From assembly GCF_900168325.1 (NCBI RefSeq), contig NZ_FVZE01000001.1, positions 1-64,000 of the forward strand: a stretch of 64,000 bases of DNA, given 5' to 3'. Position numbers and translations under genes: made by a program. This DNA is from Novosphingobium mathurense (lineage in GTDB: Bacteria > Pseudomonadota > Alphaproteobacteria > Sphingomonadales > Sphingomonadaceae). Positions within the stretch are counted from its first letter, which is position 1. Each line of letters starts with the position of its first letter. A model generated the notes under the pieces. The model ran no database searches, was not told the origin of the DNA, and worked only from the letters and a program-made list of their open reading frames with translations. Positions 23,360 through 32,800 of this stretch are shown here, in pieces.

Positions 23360-25818
23360 ACCTGCGTGAATACCGCAATGGTGCCGATCGCCTTGCCGAT
23401 CATCTCCCTTGGGCCGCGTTGGTGGCCAAGGGCGTGGTGCTGAACAAGGATGGAAGCTTCCAGCGCACACTCCGCTTCCGTGGTCCCGATCTGGAGTCGG
23501 CGACCGAAGCTGAGTTGGTTTCGGTCTGCGCGCGGGCGAACAATGCACTGCGGCGTCTGGGATCGGGCTGGGCGCTGTTCTTCGATGCCGAACGTATTGA
23601 GGCGCTGGGCTATCCCGGCAGCGTCTTTCCCGATCCCGCGTCCTGGCTCGTGGACGAGGAACGGCGCGCGCATTTCGATGGGAGGCGGGGTCAGCATTTC
23701 GAGAGCCGCTATCATTTGACCCTCTGCTACCTGCCGCCCGCCGATCAGGTGAGCCGCGCCGAACGGGCGCTGCTCGAACGCGAGACACCGCAACAGGATC
23801 GCGATTGGCGACAGGAACTGCGCGGTTTCATCGCCGAGACCGACCGGGTTCTGGACTTGCTTTCAGGTTTCATGGCCGAGGTCCGCGCGTTGGACGACGC
23901 TGAAACGCTAACTTTCCTCCACGGCCGCATTTCCGCAGGACGCCATCCCGTCGTGGTGCCGGAAACACCGATGTATCTCGACGCCCTGCTGGTCGATACG
24001 CCGCTATCGGGCGGGATCGAACCGATGCTGGGCGAAGCCCATCTTCGCACCGTCACGATGCTGGGATTCCCCAACGCGACCCGGCCCGGCATTCTCGACG
24101 CGCTCAACCATCAGGGTTTTGCCTATCGCTGGGCTACCCGCTTCATCGCACTGGACAAGACCGCCGCGAACAAGGCGCTAACCCGCATTCGGCGGCAATG
24201 GTTCAACAAAAGGAAGTCCATCGCGCAGCTTATGCGCGAGGTGATGATGAACGAGCCGGTTCCGCTCACCGACAGCGATGCCGACAACAAGGTTGCCGAT
24301 GCCGATCTCGCGCTTCAGGCTTTGGGCGGCGATCATGTGGCATTCGGTTACTACACGGCCACCATCACGGTGTCGGACAAGGATCGCGCTGCGGCCGATG
24401 AAAAGGTTCGCATCGTCGAGCGTATCGTCAATGGCCTGGGCTTCACCTGCATCCGCGAGAGCGTCAATGCGGTCGAAGCCTGGCTGGGGTCGCTGCCCGG
24501 CCATGTCTATGCCAACGTCCGGCAGCCGCTGGTCCATACGCTGAACCTGTCCCACCTGATGCCGTTGTCGTCGGTGTGGGCAGGCCCGGCGCGCAACGAT
24601 CACTTGGCCGGGCCACCCTTGCTTTATGCCGAGACGAGCGGATCGACACCGTTTCGCCTGTCCACCCATGTCAGCGACGTGGGACATATGTTGATCGTCG
24701 GCCCAACCGGCGCGGGCAAGTCCGTTCTGCTTGCGCTGCTTGCCCTGCAATTTCGTCGATACGCCGGGTCACAGGTCTATATCTTCGACAAGGGGCTGTC
24801 GGCGCGCGCCGCCGTGCTGGCGATGGGCGGCGAACATCATGCCCTTGGGACAAGCGACGCGCTGGCGTTCCAGCCCTTGCGGAATATCGACGATGACGCC
24901 GAGCGAGCATGGGCCGCTGAATGGATCGGCGCGCTGCTCGCCCATGAGCGGATCGACGTCACGCCGGAGATCAAGGAAGCCCTCTGGTCCGCGCTTAGCA
25001 GCCTTGCCAGCGCTCCGCCCGAGGAACGGACGCTGACGGGCCTTTCGGTGCTGCTCCAATCCAATGCGCTCAAAGCGGCGCTGATGCCCTATACGCTCGA
25101 AGGCCCGTTCGGCAGGCTGCTCGACGCCGCCGAAAACAGCCTCGCGCTCTCCGACGTGCAATGCTTCGAGACAGAGACGCTGATGCACAGTGCCGGCGTC
25201 GTTCTGCCGGTGCTGACCTATCTGTTCCACCGGCTCGAAGAGCGCTTCGACGGGCTGCCCACGCTTCTCATTCTCGACGAAGCCTGGGTGCTTCTAGACA
25301 ACCCGCTGTTCGCCCAGCGCATCCGCGAATGGCTGAAGGTTCTCCGCAAGAAGAATGTCAGTGTGGTGTTCGCCACCCAGTCGCTCGCCGACATTGCCGA
25401 CAGCAGCATTGCCCCGGCGATCATCGAATCCTGCCCGCAACGCATCTTCCTCGCGAACGATCGCGCGATCGAGCCGCAGGGTCGCGCCGCCTATGAGCGG
25501 TTCGGTCTCAACGACCGGCAGATCGAATTGATCGCCCGCGCCACGCCGAAGCGGCATTATTATCTGCAATCGCGGCGCGGCAATCGCCTGTTCGAACTCG
25601 CCCTTGGCCCCATCGCGCTCTGTCTATGCGGCGCATCCGATCCCGAAACCCAAAACCTGATCGACGCCCTGCTGCGCAGCGAAGGCGCTGACGGCTTCCT
25701 CGCGGCCTTTCTCGAAGCACGCGGCTTTTCCTGGGCTTCGGAACTGATCGCTGACTTTCCCGGTGCGCAGCGCACCGGGACCGAACCCATCACCCCCCAG
25801 CAGAAGGAGCTATTGTGA
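23353..25818 (+). CDS. trbE: TrbE, VirB4-type transfer ATPase
   Basis: The 821-residue protein begins at the ATG at 23353 inside trbD. It has the TrbE/VirB4 N-terminal domain, Walker A IVGPTGAGKSVLLALL (about 446-461) and Walker B LLILDEAWVLL (about 636-646), then the ATQSLADI motif. It energises pilus biogenesis and substrate transfer at the inner membrane. Confidence 0.95.
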   Translation: MLNLREYRNGADRLADHLPWAALVAKGVVLNKDGSFQRTLRFRGPDLESATEAELVSVCARANNALRRLGSGWALFFDAERIEALGYPGSVFPDPASWLVDEERRAHFDGRRGQHFESRYHLTLCYLPPADQVSRAERALLERETPQQDRDWRQELRGFIAETDRVLDLLSGFMAEVRALDDAETLTFLHGRISAGRHPVVVPETPMYLDALLVDTPLSGGIEPMLGEAHLRTVTMLGFPNATRPGILDALNHQGFAYRWATRFIALDKTAANKALTRIRRQWFNKRKSIAQLMREVMMNEPVPLTDSDADNKVADADLALQALGGDHVAFGYYTATITVSDKDRAAADEKVRIVERIVNGLGFTCIRESVNAVEAWLGSLPGHVYANVRQPLVHTLNLSHLMPLSSVWAGPARNDHLAGPPLLYAETSGSTPFRLSTHVSDVGHMLIVGPTGAGKSVLLALLALQFRRYAGSQVYIFDKGLSARAAVLAMGGEHHALGTSDALAFQPLRNIDDDAERAWAAEWIGALLAHERIDVTPEIKEALWSALSSLASAPPEERTLTGLSVLLQSNALKAALMPYTLEGPFGRLLDAAENSLALSDVQCFETETLMHSAGVVLPVLTYLFHRLEERFDGLPTLLILDEAWVLLDNPLFAQRIREWLKVLRKKNVSVVFATQSLADIADSSIAPAIIESCPQRIFLANDRAIEPQGRAAYERFGLNDRQIELIARATPKRHYYLQSRRGNRLFELALGPIALCLCGASDPETQNLIDALLRSEGADGFLAAFLEARGFSWASELIADFPGAQRTGTEPITPQQKELL

Positions 25819-26543
25819 TGAAATTCCGCCCATTCGCCGCATTTCTGGCCGTGACATCGATGATCACAACCGCCGTGATCGTGCCCGTCGCCCCGGCGCA
25901 CGCCATCGTGGTGTTCGATCCGTCGAACTACGCGCAGAACGTGCTGACCGCAGCTCGTACGCTACAACAGATCAACAACCAGATTCAGGCGCTTCAGAAC
26001 CAGGCGTCGATGCTGACCAACATGACCAAGCATCTCCAGCGCCTCGATTTCTCCTCGCTCACGCAGATCACCCGCTCGATGCAGCGGATCGGTACGCTGA
26101 TGAACCAGGCCGAGGGCATCGCCTTCGACCTCGCCTCGACCGACGAGGCATTACGCCAGCAGTTCCCCGCCGTGTTCGATACCGCGCTTTCCACCAATGA
26201 GATCGTCACGCAGGCCCGTGCCCGCTTTCAGGCCTCGATGCAGGGCTATCGTCAGACGATGCGCGTGCAGGCCCAGGTGGTCGAGAATATCGGGGCCGAT
26301 GCCGAGTTGCTCGGCGAACTCGTCACGCAGAGCCAGTCGGCGACCGGCAGCCTGCAGGCTGCACAAGCGACCAACCAGCTCATCGCGCTCAGCACCAAGC
26401 AGCAGTTCCAGATCCAGCAGATGATGGCGGCGCAATATCGCGCCGATGCGCTCGAACGTGCGCGCCAGCAGCAGGCCATGGAAGTCGCACGCGAGCGCAC
26501 GAAGCGCTTCATCGGCTCGGCCCGGATCTACACGCGCAACTGA
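25818..26543 (+). CDS. trbJ: TrbJ, VirB5-like periplasmic pilus-tip protein
   Basis: The 241-residue protein starts at the ATG at 25818, 8 bases after AAGGAG; a GTG at 25815 is also in frame. A signal peptide ends at AHA (VPVAPAHAIVVFDPSNYAQN). The rest is helical and Gln-rich (TLQQINNQIQALQNQASMLT), as in TrbJ/VirB5. It is likely surface- or tip-located, with possible entry-exclusion roles in RP4. Confidence 0.9.
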   Translation: MKFRPFAAFLAVTSMITTAVIVPVAPAHAIVVFDPSNYAQNVLTAARTLQQINNQIQALQNQASMLTNMTKHLQRLDFSSLTQITRSMQRIGTLMNQAEGIAFDLASTDEALRQQFPAVFDTALSTNEIVTQARARFQASMQGYRQTMRVQAQVVENIGADAELLGELVTQSQSATGSLQAAQATNQLIALSTKQQFQIQQMMAAQYRADALERARQQQAMEVARERTKRFIGSARIYTRN

Positions 26544-26568
26544 CGGCATCCATAAAGGCGGCCCGGCC

Positions 26569-27888
26569 ATGAACCCCGACCTCAACATCATCGACAGCTT
26601 CCTCGAAGCCTTCATCAGCTACATCGATTCCGGTTTCGGCCTGTTGTCGGGCGATGTGGCATTTCTCACCACGGTGCTGATCGGCATCGATGTGACCCTC
26701 GCCGCGCTGTGGTGGGCAATGGAGAGCGATCAGGATGTGCTCGGCAAGCTCATCAAGAAAGTCCTCTATGTCGGGGCCTTCGCCTTCATCATCGGCAACT
26801 TCAATACGCTCGCCGAGATCATCTTCCGCAGTTTCTCCGGTCTCGGCATCACGGCGGGCGGCGGGGGCGTGTCGGCCGACGACCTCATGCACCCCGGCGC
26901 GATCGCCGGCACCGGGTTCGAGGCAGCGCATCCCTTGCTTGAGAAGGTGTCCGAACTTTCGGGCTTCCCGGATTTCTTCGGCAATTTCCTGTCGATCGCA
27001 GTGCTGCTTATCTGCTGGTTGTTGGTGGTGCTGGCCTTCTTCATCCTTGCCATCCAGCTCTTCATCATCATCCTCGAATTCAAGCTGACGGCGCTCGCGG
27101 GGTTCGTCCTCGTGCCCTTTGCCCTCTGGAACAAGACCAGCTTCCTCGCCGAACGAGTGCTGGGCAATGTCGTGTCGTCGGGCATCAAGGTCATGGTGCT
27201 GGCCGTCATCATCGGCATCGGCACCAATCTCTTCGACCAGATGACGACACTGTTGGGCAGCGATCCCGAGATCGCCGAGGCCCTGACGCTGCTTATGGGG
27301 GCGCTGACCCTGTTCGGCCTCGGCATCTTCGGCCCGGGCATCGCATCGGGCCTCGTTTCCGGCGCGCCGCAGCTTGGCGCTGGCGCTGCCGTCGGCACGA
27401 TGGCGGGCGCGGCGATCATGACGGGAGGTGCGGCCGTGCTGGGGACGCGTGGTGCGATGCTGGCGGGACGCAGCGGCATGGGCGCGATTCGAGCCGGCAC
27501 TGCAATGGGATCGGCCGCCTCCAGTGCCTACAGGCTCGGCCAGGAAACGTCCGGCAGCGCCAGCGTTGGTGCTGGCCTCGGCGGTATCGCCACGGCTGCT
27601 GGCGGCGCGGCGGCGCAAAACGTCAAAGCCGCGACCTCGCGCATTGTCGGTCCGATCCGGGAAAGCGCGGCGAAGGGTAGCCAAGCCGCATGGACTGCCG
27701 GCCGCACATCGCCGGTGCCCTCCGCTCCGTCCAGCGGCGCAACTCCATCCGATCCAGCTCCGGCATGGGCGCGCAATCTGCACGCGCAGCAGACAGCGCG
27801 TCATCACCGCCACATGGCCGTGCAGGCCGTCAAGGATGGCGACCGGCCCGGCGGCGGAGCCAATCCCGACCTCAGCGAAAAGGAGTGA
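26569..27888 (+). CDS. trbL: TrbL, VirB6-like polytopic membrane protein
   Basis: The 439-residue protein starts at the ATG at 26569. It has about six membrane segments (among them LTTVLIGIDVTLAALWW, VGAFAFIIGNFNTL, FLSIAVLLICWLLVVLAF and VLAVIIGIGTNLF), followed by a Gly/Ala/Ser-rich cytoplasmic or periplasmic tail. This is the usual TrbL design, the inner-membrane hub of the channel. Confidence 0.92.
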   Translation: MNPDLNIIDSFLEAFISYIDSGFGLLSGDVAFLTTVLIGIDVTLAALWWAMESDQDVLGKLIKKVLYVGAFAFIIGNFNTLAEIIFRSFSGLGITAGGGGVSADDLMHPGAIAGTGFEAAHPLLEKVSELSGFPDFFGNFLSIAVLLICWLLVVLAFFILAIQLFIIILEFKLTALAGFVLVPFALWNKTSFLAERVLGNVVSSGIKVMVLAVIIGIGTNLFDQMTTLLGSDPEIAEALTLLMGALTLFGLGIFGPGIASGLVSGAPQLGAGAAVGTMAGAAIMTGGAAVLGTRGAMLAGRSGMGAIRAGTAMGSAASSAYRLGQETSGSASVGAGLGGIATAAGGAAAQNVKAATSRIVGPIRESAAKGSQAAWTAGRTSPVPSAPSSGATPSDPAPAWARNLHAQQTARHHRHMAVQAVKDGDRPGGGANPDLSEKE

Positions 27889-27893
27889 ACCCC

Positions 27894-28721
27894 ATGATCT
27901 TCAAACGATCGATCCAGCGCTATGGGGTCACGCCCCAGCCTGAATCCCCCTATCAACGCGCCGGCCAACTTTGGGACGAGCGTATCGGTTCGGCGCGCGT
28001 ACAGGCGCGGAACTGGCGGCTTGTCGCCTTCTCCTGTCTCGGTCTGACCGGAATCCTCATCGCATCGAATGTCTGGCAGTCGATGCAGGCCCGTGTCGCA
28101 CCTTATGTGGTCGAGGTGGACCGCTTGGGCGAGGCTCGCTCGGTCGCGCCGGCGATTCAGAATTACAAGCCGACCGACGGACAGGTCGCATGGCATCTGG
28201 CGCGTTTCATCACCCATGTCCGTTCCGTTTCGACCGATCCGGTGCTGGTGAAGACGAACTGGCTCGCCGCCTACGACTTCGCCACCGACCGCGCTGCGAT
28301 ATTCCTCAATGAATATGCCCGCTCCAACGACCCCTTCGCCGGGATCGGTCAGCGCAGCGTTTCGGTGCAGGTGACCAGCGTGGTGCGTGCGTCTGACAGC
28401 AGCTTTCAGGTCAAATGGACCGAGAGCATCTACGAGCGCGGCGGCCTTGCGAAGACCGAGCATTGGACCGCTATGCTCACCGTGGTGATGCAACCGCCCA
28501 AGACGGCCGATGCGCTCCGCAAGAATCCGCTCGGGCTGTTCGTCAACGCGATCGACTGGGCGCGAGAACTGGACGGCCAGCCATCCCAACCGCGAGACGC
28601 ATCCTCCTCACGGGAGCCACCTCCATTCAGCCCGACGATTTCGAACGCAGTTCCGGTCGCATCAGAGCCGACGCCGAGCATCACCCCATCCACTTCCGAA
28701 AAGAAAGGAAACCATCCATGA
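27894..28721 (+). CDS. trbF: TrbF, VirB8-like assembly protein
   Basis: The 275-residue protein starts at the ATG at 27894. It has one N-terminal membrane segment (about 42-62, LVAFSCLGLTGILIASNVW). The periplasmic VirB8-like domain contains VAPYVVEVDRLGEA and VQVTSVVRASDSSFQVKWTE. The last 50 residues are Pro/Ser-rich and probably disordered. It overlaps trbG by 4 bases. Confidence 0.92.
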   Translation: MIFKRSIQRYGVTPQPESPYQRAGQLWDERIGSARVQARNWRLVAFSCLGLTGILIASNVWQSMQARVAPYVVEVDRLGEARSVAPAIQNYKPTDGQVAWHLARFITHVRSVSTDPVLVKTNWLAAYDFATDRAAIFLNEYARSNDPFAGIGQRSVSVQVTSVVRASDSSFQVKWTESIYERGGLAKTEHWTAMLTVVMQPPKTADALRKNPLGLFVNAIDWARELDGQPSQPRDASSSREPPPFSPTISNAVPVASEPTPSITPSTSEKKGNHP

Positions 28722-29698
28722 TCCGGAATGTCGCACTGAGCGTGCCGCTGCTGGCGCTCGCCACGGCCTGCGCCGGAAAAACGCCGCCACCCGCGATCGC
28801 GCTCGATAGCGCGCAGTTCCAGCCTGCTATATTGGAGGCCGAACCGCCGAAACCCGTCGAGATCGTGCAGACGCCGGTTCCGCTGCCGCTGCCGGGTCAG
28901 CTTCTGCCCCGGCCAACCGTCAGTCGCGATACCGGCCTGCCGACCGCAAGAGTGGAGGCCGCTAACCGGGCGGCGATGCGAGAGCCGTCGAGCGCGGGCT
29001 ATATCAATGCGGTGCAGGTCTATCCCTGGACCGAAGGCGCACTATACCGCCTCTACGCCGCGCCGGAGCGGGTCAGTGACATCGCGTTGCAGCCCGGTGA
29101 GAAGCTCGTGGCCGTATCGGCAGGCGACACGGTGCGCTGGGTCATCGGCGATACCAGCAGCGGTGCCGGCGAGGACACGCGCGTGCATGTGCTGGTCAAA
29201 CCCTTTGCCCCAGGTCTTGTCACGAACATGGTCATTACCACCGATCGGCGGGCGTATCATCTGGCGCTCGAAAGCACCGACAAGACCGCCATGGCAGCAA
29301 TCTCGTGGACCTATCCACAGGACCGGCTCGTCGCCTTGCAGCGCCAGAACATCCGTGCCGAACAGGCAAAGCCCATCGCCGACGGCGTGACGCTCACCAA
29401 TCTCAAGTTCCGCTACAAGATCACGGGCGGCAATCCGCCATGGCGTCCGGTCCGCGCATGGGATGACGGCAACAAGGTCTATATCGAGTTTCCCGCGCGG
29501 CTCGATCAGGGCGAGGCGCCACCGCTGTTTGTGGTGGGGCCGCTGGGGCAGAGCCAGCTCGTCAACTACCGGGTCAGTGGCAATCACTATATCGTCGATC
29601 GGCTGTTTGGCGCGGCAGAATTGCGACTAGGCGAGAATCCTCAGGCCGTCGTGCGGATCAGCCGCACCGATGGTCAGGCTAGGAGGGCAAGCAAATGA
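28718..29698 (+). CDS. trbG: TrbG, VirB9-like outer-membrane channel protein
   Basis: The 326-residue protein has a lipobox-like signal (LLALATACAGK), suggesting lipid anchoring. The N-terminal proline-rich part is followed by the VirB9-like beta domain (GALYRLYAAPERVSDIALQPGE, WVIGD, VHVLVKPFAPGLVTNMVI, YRVSGNHYIVDRLF). It forms the outer-membrane core with TrbI. Confidence 0.93.
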   Translation: MIRNVALSVPLLALATACAGKTPPPAIALDSAQFQPAILEAEPPKPVEIVQTPVPLPLPGQLLPRPTVSRDTGLPTARVEAANRAAMREPSSAGYINAVQVYPWTEGALYRLYAAPERVSDIALQPGEKLVAVSAGDTVRWVIGDTSSGAGEDTRVHVLVKPFAPGLVTNMVITTDRRAYHLALESTDKTAMAAISWTYPQDRLVALQRQNIRAEQAKPIADGVTLTNLKFRYKITGGNPPWRPVRAWDDGNKVYIEFPARLDQGEAPPLFVVGPLGQSQLVNYRVSGNHYIVDRLFGAAELRLGENPQAVVRISRTDGQARRASK

Positions 29699-31002
29699 GC
29701 GAGCCGCCTGTCGATATGGCTGCGCCCGATGCCGCCACCCAGGCAGCCCCATCCAGCACCGCGGGAACCGGCAAGGTCGCTCCCGAGAAGCTTGTCCTTC
29801 GGGCCGCACCGCGCCGGGTGGTGCGCTTTCGGCGCGGCGTAATCGTTGGCGGTGCGGCGGTGGCATCACTTGCCATTGCTGGCACCGCCTGGATGGCGCT
29901 GGGGCCGAAGACCCTCCAGATCGTCCCATCCGAAGACAAAGCGATCACCGACCGGCGGACGCCCGCCGACGCTGTCGCCAACCTGCCCGGCGACTACAGC
30001 AAGGTGACACCAACCACCCCGATCCTTGGCGATCCGCTTCCCGGTGACCTCGGCAAGCCGATCCTCGACCGTCAGCGCGAGCTTGCAGCCGAGGGAGCGA
30101 TACCATCCGATCCGGCGGCCGCGCCGCAAGGTATGACAGCGGCAGAACAGGCCGCCGAAGCCGAACGCCAGCGTATTGCCGCGCAGGCCCATCAGGCGCG
30201 CGAGGCAGGTGTGATGGTGCAATCGTCAGGGTGGGCCGCAGGCGTTTCGATGGCAACCGGCAGCGATGGCGCGGCCACGGCCAGCATTACGCCGGCAACC
30301 GAAAACGAGCAGGCTGGCCATCTCGCGCTCGATCCTGATCGAGACCAGAACGCGCAGCAGCGCAAGCTGGACTTCATCGGACAACAATCGTCCAGCGGCA
30401 TCTATAACGCCCATGCCCTCCAGACCCCGGCGTCACCTTATCAGATCATGGCGGGGAGCGTGATTGCCGCCAGCCTCATCACCGGTCTCAATTCCGACCT
30501 TCCGGGCATGGTGGTGGCGCAGGTGACGGAGCCGGTTTTCGACACCGTGACGGGTCGGATACTGCTGATCCCGCAGGGCTCGCGCCTGATCGGCAGCTAC
30601 GACAGCGTCGTCGCCTTCGGTCAAAGCCGCGCGCTGCTGGTCTGGCAGCGGATCATTCTGTCCGATGGCAGTTCCATTCAGATCGACAATCTCCCGGCGA
30701 CCGACGCGGCGGGCTATGCTGGCCTGTCCGACAAGGTGGACTTCCACACCTGGCGCCTGCTCAAGGGAGTCGCACTGTCGACCCTGCTTGGCGTCGGAAC
30801 CGAATTGTCGCTTGGCAGCGATGAAAGCGATCTTGTCCGCGCGATCCGGCAATCCACCCAGCAGTCCGCCAATCAGGCCGGTCAGCAGATCGTTTCCAGG
30901 AACCTCAACATCCAGCCCACCATCACCGTCCGTCCCGGCTGGCCGCTTCGTGTGATCGTTCACAAGGACATTCAACTTCGGCCCTGGGGTGACGCTCGCT
31001 AA
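29695..31002 (+). CDS. trbI: TrbI, VirB10-like channel protein
   Basis: The 435-residue protein has one membrane segment (about 49-66, GGAAVASLAIAGTAW), a proline-containing periplasmic linker and the C-terminal VirB10 beta-barrel domain (GMVVAQVTEPVFDTVTGRIL, IPQGSRLIGSYDSVVAFGQ, VDFHTWRLLKG). It spans both membranes and transmits energy from the ATPases. It overlaps trbG by 4 bases. Confidence 0.95.
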   Translation: MSEPPVDMAAPDAATQAAPSSTAGTGKVAPEKLVLRAAPRRVVRFRRGVIVGGAAVASLAIAGTAWMALGPKTLQIVPSEDKAITDRRTPADAVANLPGDYSKVTPTTPILGDPLPGDLGKPILDRQRELAAEGAIPSDPAAAPQGMTAAEQAAEAERQRIAAQAHQAREAGVMVQSSGWAAGVSMATGSDGAATASITPATENEQAGHLALDPDRDQNAQQRKLDFIGQQSSSGIYNAHALQTPASPYQIMAGSVIAASLITGLNSDLPGMVVAQVTEPVFDTVTGRILLIPQGSRLIGSYDSVVAFGQSRALLVWQRIILSDGSSIQIDNLPATDAAGYAGLSDKVDFHTWRLLKGVALSTLLGVGTELSLGSDESDLVRAIRQSTQQSANQAGQQIVSRNLNIQPTITVRPGWPLRVIVHKDIQLRPWGDAR

Positions 31003-31016
31003 CAAGGAGATGTTCC

Positions 31017-31238
31017 GTGCTCAAACTCGCAAAACTGCCCGATCGTACACCGGTCAAGATCGGCATCACCGTCACACCGGACATTGCTCATGCGCTTGCC
31101 GACTATGCGGCGCTCTACAACCGCACCTATGCCGACAAAGCCGAGGTAGCGGACCTCATTCCCGCCATGCTCGAAACCTTCCTCGCCAGCGACCGCGCAT
31201 TTGCCAAGGCCCGCAAGGAGATGGAGGCCGGCACATGA
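31017..31238 (+). CDS. DUF2274 domain protein
   Basis: The 73-residue protein starts at a GTG with AAGGAG 7 bases upstream. KLAKLPDRTPVKIGITVTPDIAHALADYA is the DUF2274 signature; the protein probably folds as a short ribbon-helix-helix-like unit. The family follows trbI in many alphaproteobacterial operons. Its stop overlaps the next start. Confidence 0.87.
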   Translation: MLKLAKLPDRTPVKIGITVTPDIAHALADYAALYNRTYADKAEVADLIPAMLETFLASDRAFAKARKEMEAGT

Positions 31239-31579
31239 TGCGCAGGAGGATTATCGGCCGGTTCAAGCGGTCGAAGCAGGGCGGATGGGAAGGCGAGATC
31301 AGCACGCTCGCCATCCAGCGTCAGATCCGTCTCGTGCCCAATGACGACCGCGTGAGCGACCGGGCGCCATCGTTCCGTGTCATGTTGGGCTGGCACCACA
31401 TTGGCGATGCCTGGGAGCGAACGTCGCATAGCGAACCGCCGCGCGAATATCTGCGCGTTCGGATCGATGATCCGTTCTATCCGATCAGCGCCATGCTGTT
31501 CCCCGATGCCGAAGGGCTGACGGCGCATCTGGTGCTGCCACCGGAACGCACGAATTTCCATTCGGACACGGCCGGATGA
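31235..31579 (+). CDS. DUF736-like protein
   Basis: The 114-residue protein begins with tandem Met codons at 31235 and 31238. The segment GGWEGEISTLAIQRQIRLVPND, then FRVMLGWHHIGDAW and YLRVRIDDPFYPISAMLFPD, places it in the DUF736 family, though it differs from the copy at 3836 by a basic N-terminus (RRRIIGRFKRSKQ). It is co-translated with DUF2274 and with the AlpA-like gene. Confidence 0.82.
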   Translation: MMRRRIIGRFKRSKQGGWEGEISTLAIQRQIRLVPNDDRVSDRAPSFRVMLGWHHIGDAWERTSHSEPPREYLRVRIDDPFYPISAMLFPDAEGLTAHLVLPPERTNFHSDTAG

Positions 31580-31824
31580 AAGAGACGCATATGCCAGAAA
31601 GGGCGGAATTCACCGATCCGCCCGAACGGCTCCTGAAAATGGAAGAGGTCAGCCGTCGGGTGGGCCTTGGCAAGTCCATGATCTATCGGCTGATAAGTGA
31701 AGGACGTTTCCCTGCGCCTTATAAAATCTCGCCCTTCGCTTCTCGCTGGAGCGAGCATGAGATCGTGGCCTGGATCGCCGAGGTGAAGGATGGGTTCGAG
31801 GGTAAGCGACGCAAATTCTGGTGA
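31576..31824 (+). CDS. AlpA-type transcriptional regulator
   Basis: The 82-residue protein has the AlpA winged HTH: LLKMEEVSRRVGLGKSMIYRL, then EGRFPAPYKISPFASRWSEHEIVAWI. AlpA proteins activate integrase or excisionase genes in cryptic prophages and ICEs. It is the last gene of the transfer operon, overlapping DUF736 by 4 bases. Confidence 0.88.
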   Translation: MKETHMPERAEFTDPPERLLKMEEVSRRVGLGKSMIYRLISEGRFPAPYKISPFASRWSEHEIVAWIAEVKDGFEGKRRKFW

Positions 31825-31857
31825 GGCTTCCGCCGATCGGATCGACAGCGTTTCCGC

Positions 31858-32247
31858 TCAGGGCGCTGCCACTGTTACAGGCGAGCGCCCCTTCGCGGCC
31901 TTCATGAGCTTGCGGTCGAAGGTCAGGAAGGCAGAGCATCCATCGGATTTCGCCAGATGGAGGGCATCGGCGAAATCCATGCCCTCGCGCATCCAGTCCA
32001 ATGCCTGCGCAAGCAGCAGGGGCTCCTCCACGGTAACGGCCGGCAGTCCGGCCAGACCGCGCAGTCCGTTCGCAATCTGATCGGCCGTGAACCCATATCC
32101 GCTGCGCAAGACCCATTCGCTCTCCAGCATTACCGTCATGGGCACGAAAATATCCCCGCTTTCGATCGCGGTGCGGGCGGCCCTGGCCTGCTTTTCGTCG
32201 TCGGCGGTCAGGAAGCGGACGATGATATTTGTATCAATCGCGCGCAC
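31858..32247 (-). CDS. vapC: VapC-like PIN-domain toxin
   Basis: The 129-residue protein has the PIN acidic residues: MRAIDTNIIVRFL (Asp5), ESEWVL (Glu), GMDFADALHLA (Asp) and FLTFDRKLMKAA (Asp). PIN toxins cleave tRNA or rRNA. It overlaps the antitoxin gene upstream by 14 bases and is convergent with the transfer operon. Confidence 0.85.
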   Translation of the reverse strand: MRAIDTNIIVRFLTADDEKQARAARTAIESGDIFVPMTVMLESEWVLRSGYGFTADQIANGLRGLAGLPAVTVEEPLLLAQALDWMREGMDFADALHLAKSDGCSAFLTFDRKLMKAAKGRSPVTVAAP

Positions 32248-32506
32248 GGCGCTTCGCCTCGCGCGCGATTGCCGCGTTCATATCTTCGATCGACAGGGCT
32301 GGGCCTTCATGATGCAGGGAACCAAACAGCGTATCGATGCTGGTTTCGGGAAAGGCTGGCACGGGCTTCAGCAGAACTCCATCGGGCGTATCTTCGACGG
32401 TCAGCCGCGTTCCGGCAGGCCAGTGCCGCAGGTCGCGAATGGCTTTGGGCAAGATCACTTGTCCCTTTGTTGAAACAACGGTCGTCAACCGCTCTTGCAC
32501 GCCCAT
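32234..32506 (-). CDS. vapB: VapB/AbrB-type antitoxin
   Basis: The 90-residue protein starts at the ATG at 32506, after TTGGAG. TTVVSTKGQVILPKAIRDLRHWPAGTRLTV is a SpoVT/AbrB swapped-hairpin DNA-binding domain; the tail should bind VapC. It lies between the transfer operon and the attachment site, helping keep the element in the population. Confidence 0.87.
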   Translation of the reverse strand: MGVQERLTTVVSTKGQVILPKAIRDLRHWPAGTRLTVEDTPDGVLLKPVPAFPETSIDTLFGSLHHEGPALSIEDMNAAIAREAKRRARD

Positions 32507-32519
32507 GCCGATTCTCCAA

Positions 32520-32546
32520 AAGTAAGACGTAAGTAAGATAGTTATA
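32520..32546 (-). promoter_or_regulatory. Direct repeats at the vapBC promoter
   Basis: AAGTAAGA occurs at 32520-32527 and 32531-32538, 11 bases apart, i.e. one helical turn, just upstream of vapB. A minus-strand -10-like TATAAC lies at 32541-32546. This fits an autoregulatory operator for VapB. Confidence 0.5.
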
Positions 32547-32776
32547 TTTGCTGGCGTGGGCAAGGGGCTGCCGAGCATGGTCGTCCAGCCTTGGAAGCCG
32601 GCAGGCGGATCGCAAAATCCGTTTGGAAAACATCGTGGGTTCGATTACCATCCCGTCCGTCGAACTGAGCCTCTAAGCTTCAGTTTTTCAAAGAAGAATG
32701 TCTCGTGGTTCCAAACGTGGATCGGCTTGACGGTTGTGATTTCGGACAGCTTTCAAATCAGCCACTTACAGGCTGA

Positions 32777-32800
32777 GTTCGAATCCCTCCCGCTCCGCCA
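32777..32800 (+). other. Right attachment site: 3' end of a tRNA-Ser-like gene
   Basis: The 24 bases read as the T-loop (GTTCGAAT), T-stem 3' strand (CCCTC), acceptor 3' strand (CCGCTCC), discriminator G and CCA of a serine-type tRNA. Upstream bases do not make a tRNA: the T-stem partner would be GAGGG but CTGAG is present. So only the 3' end survives, as expected when an element inserts into a tRNA gene and leaves a copy of its 3' end. Expected acceptor 5' strand is GGAGCGG. I take it as the right boundary of the conjugative element. Confidence 0.65.

Noticed and set aside
32761..32800. Complete tRNA gene
   Set aside because: Only the 3' part from the T-loop fits; the T-stem partner, anticodon arm and acceptor 5' strand are absent.
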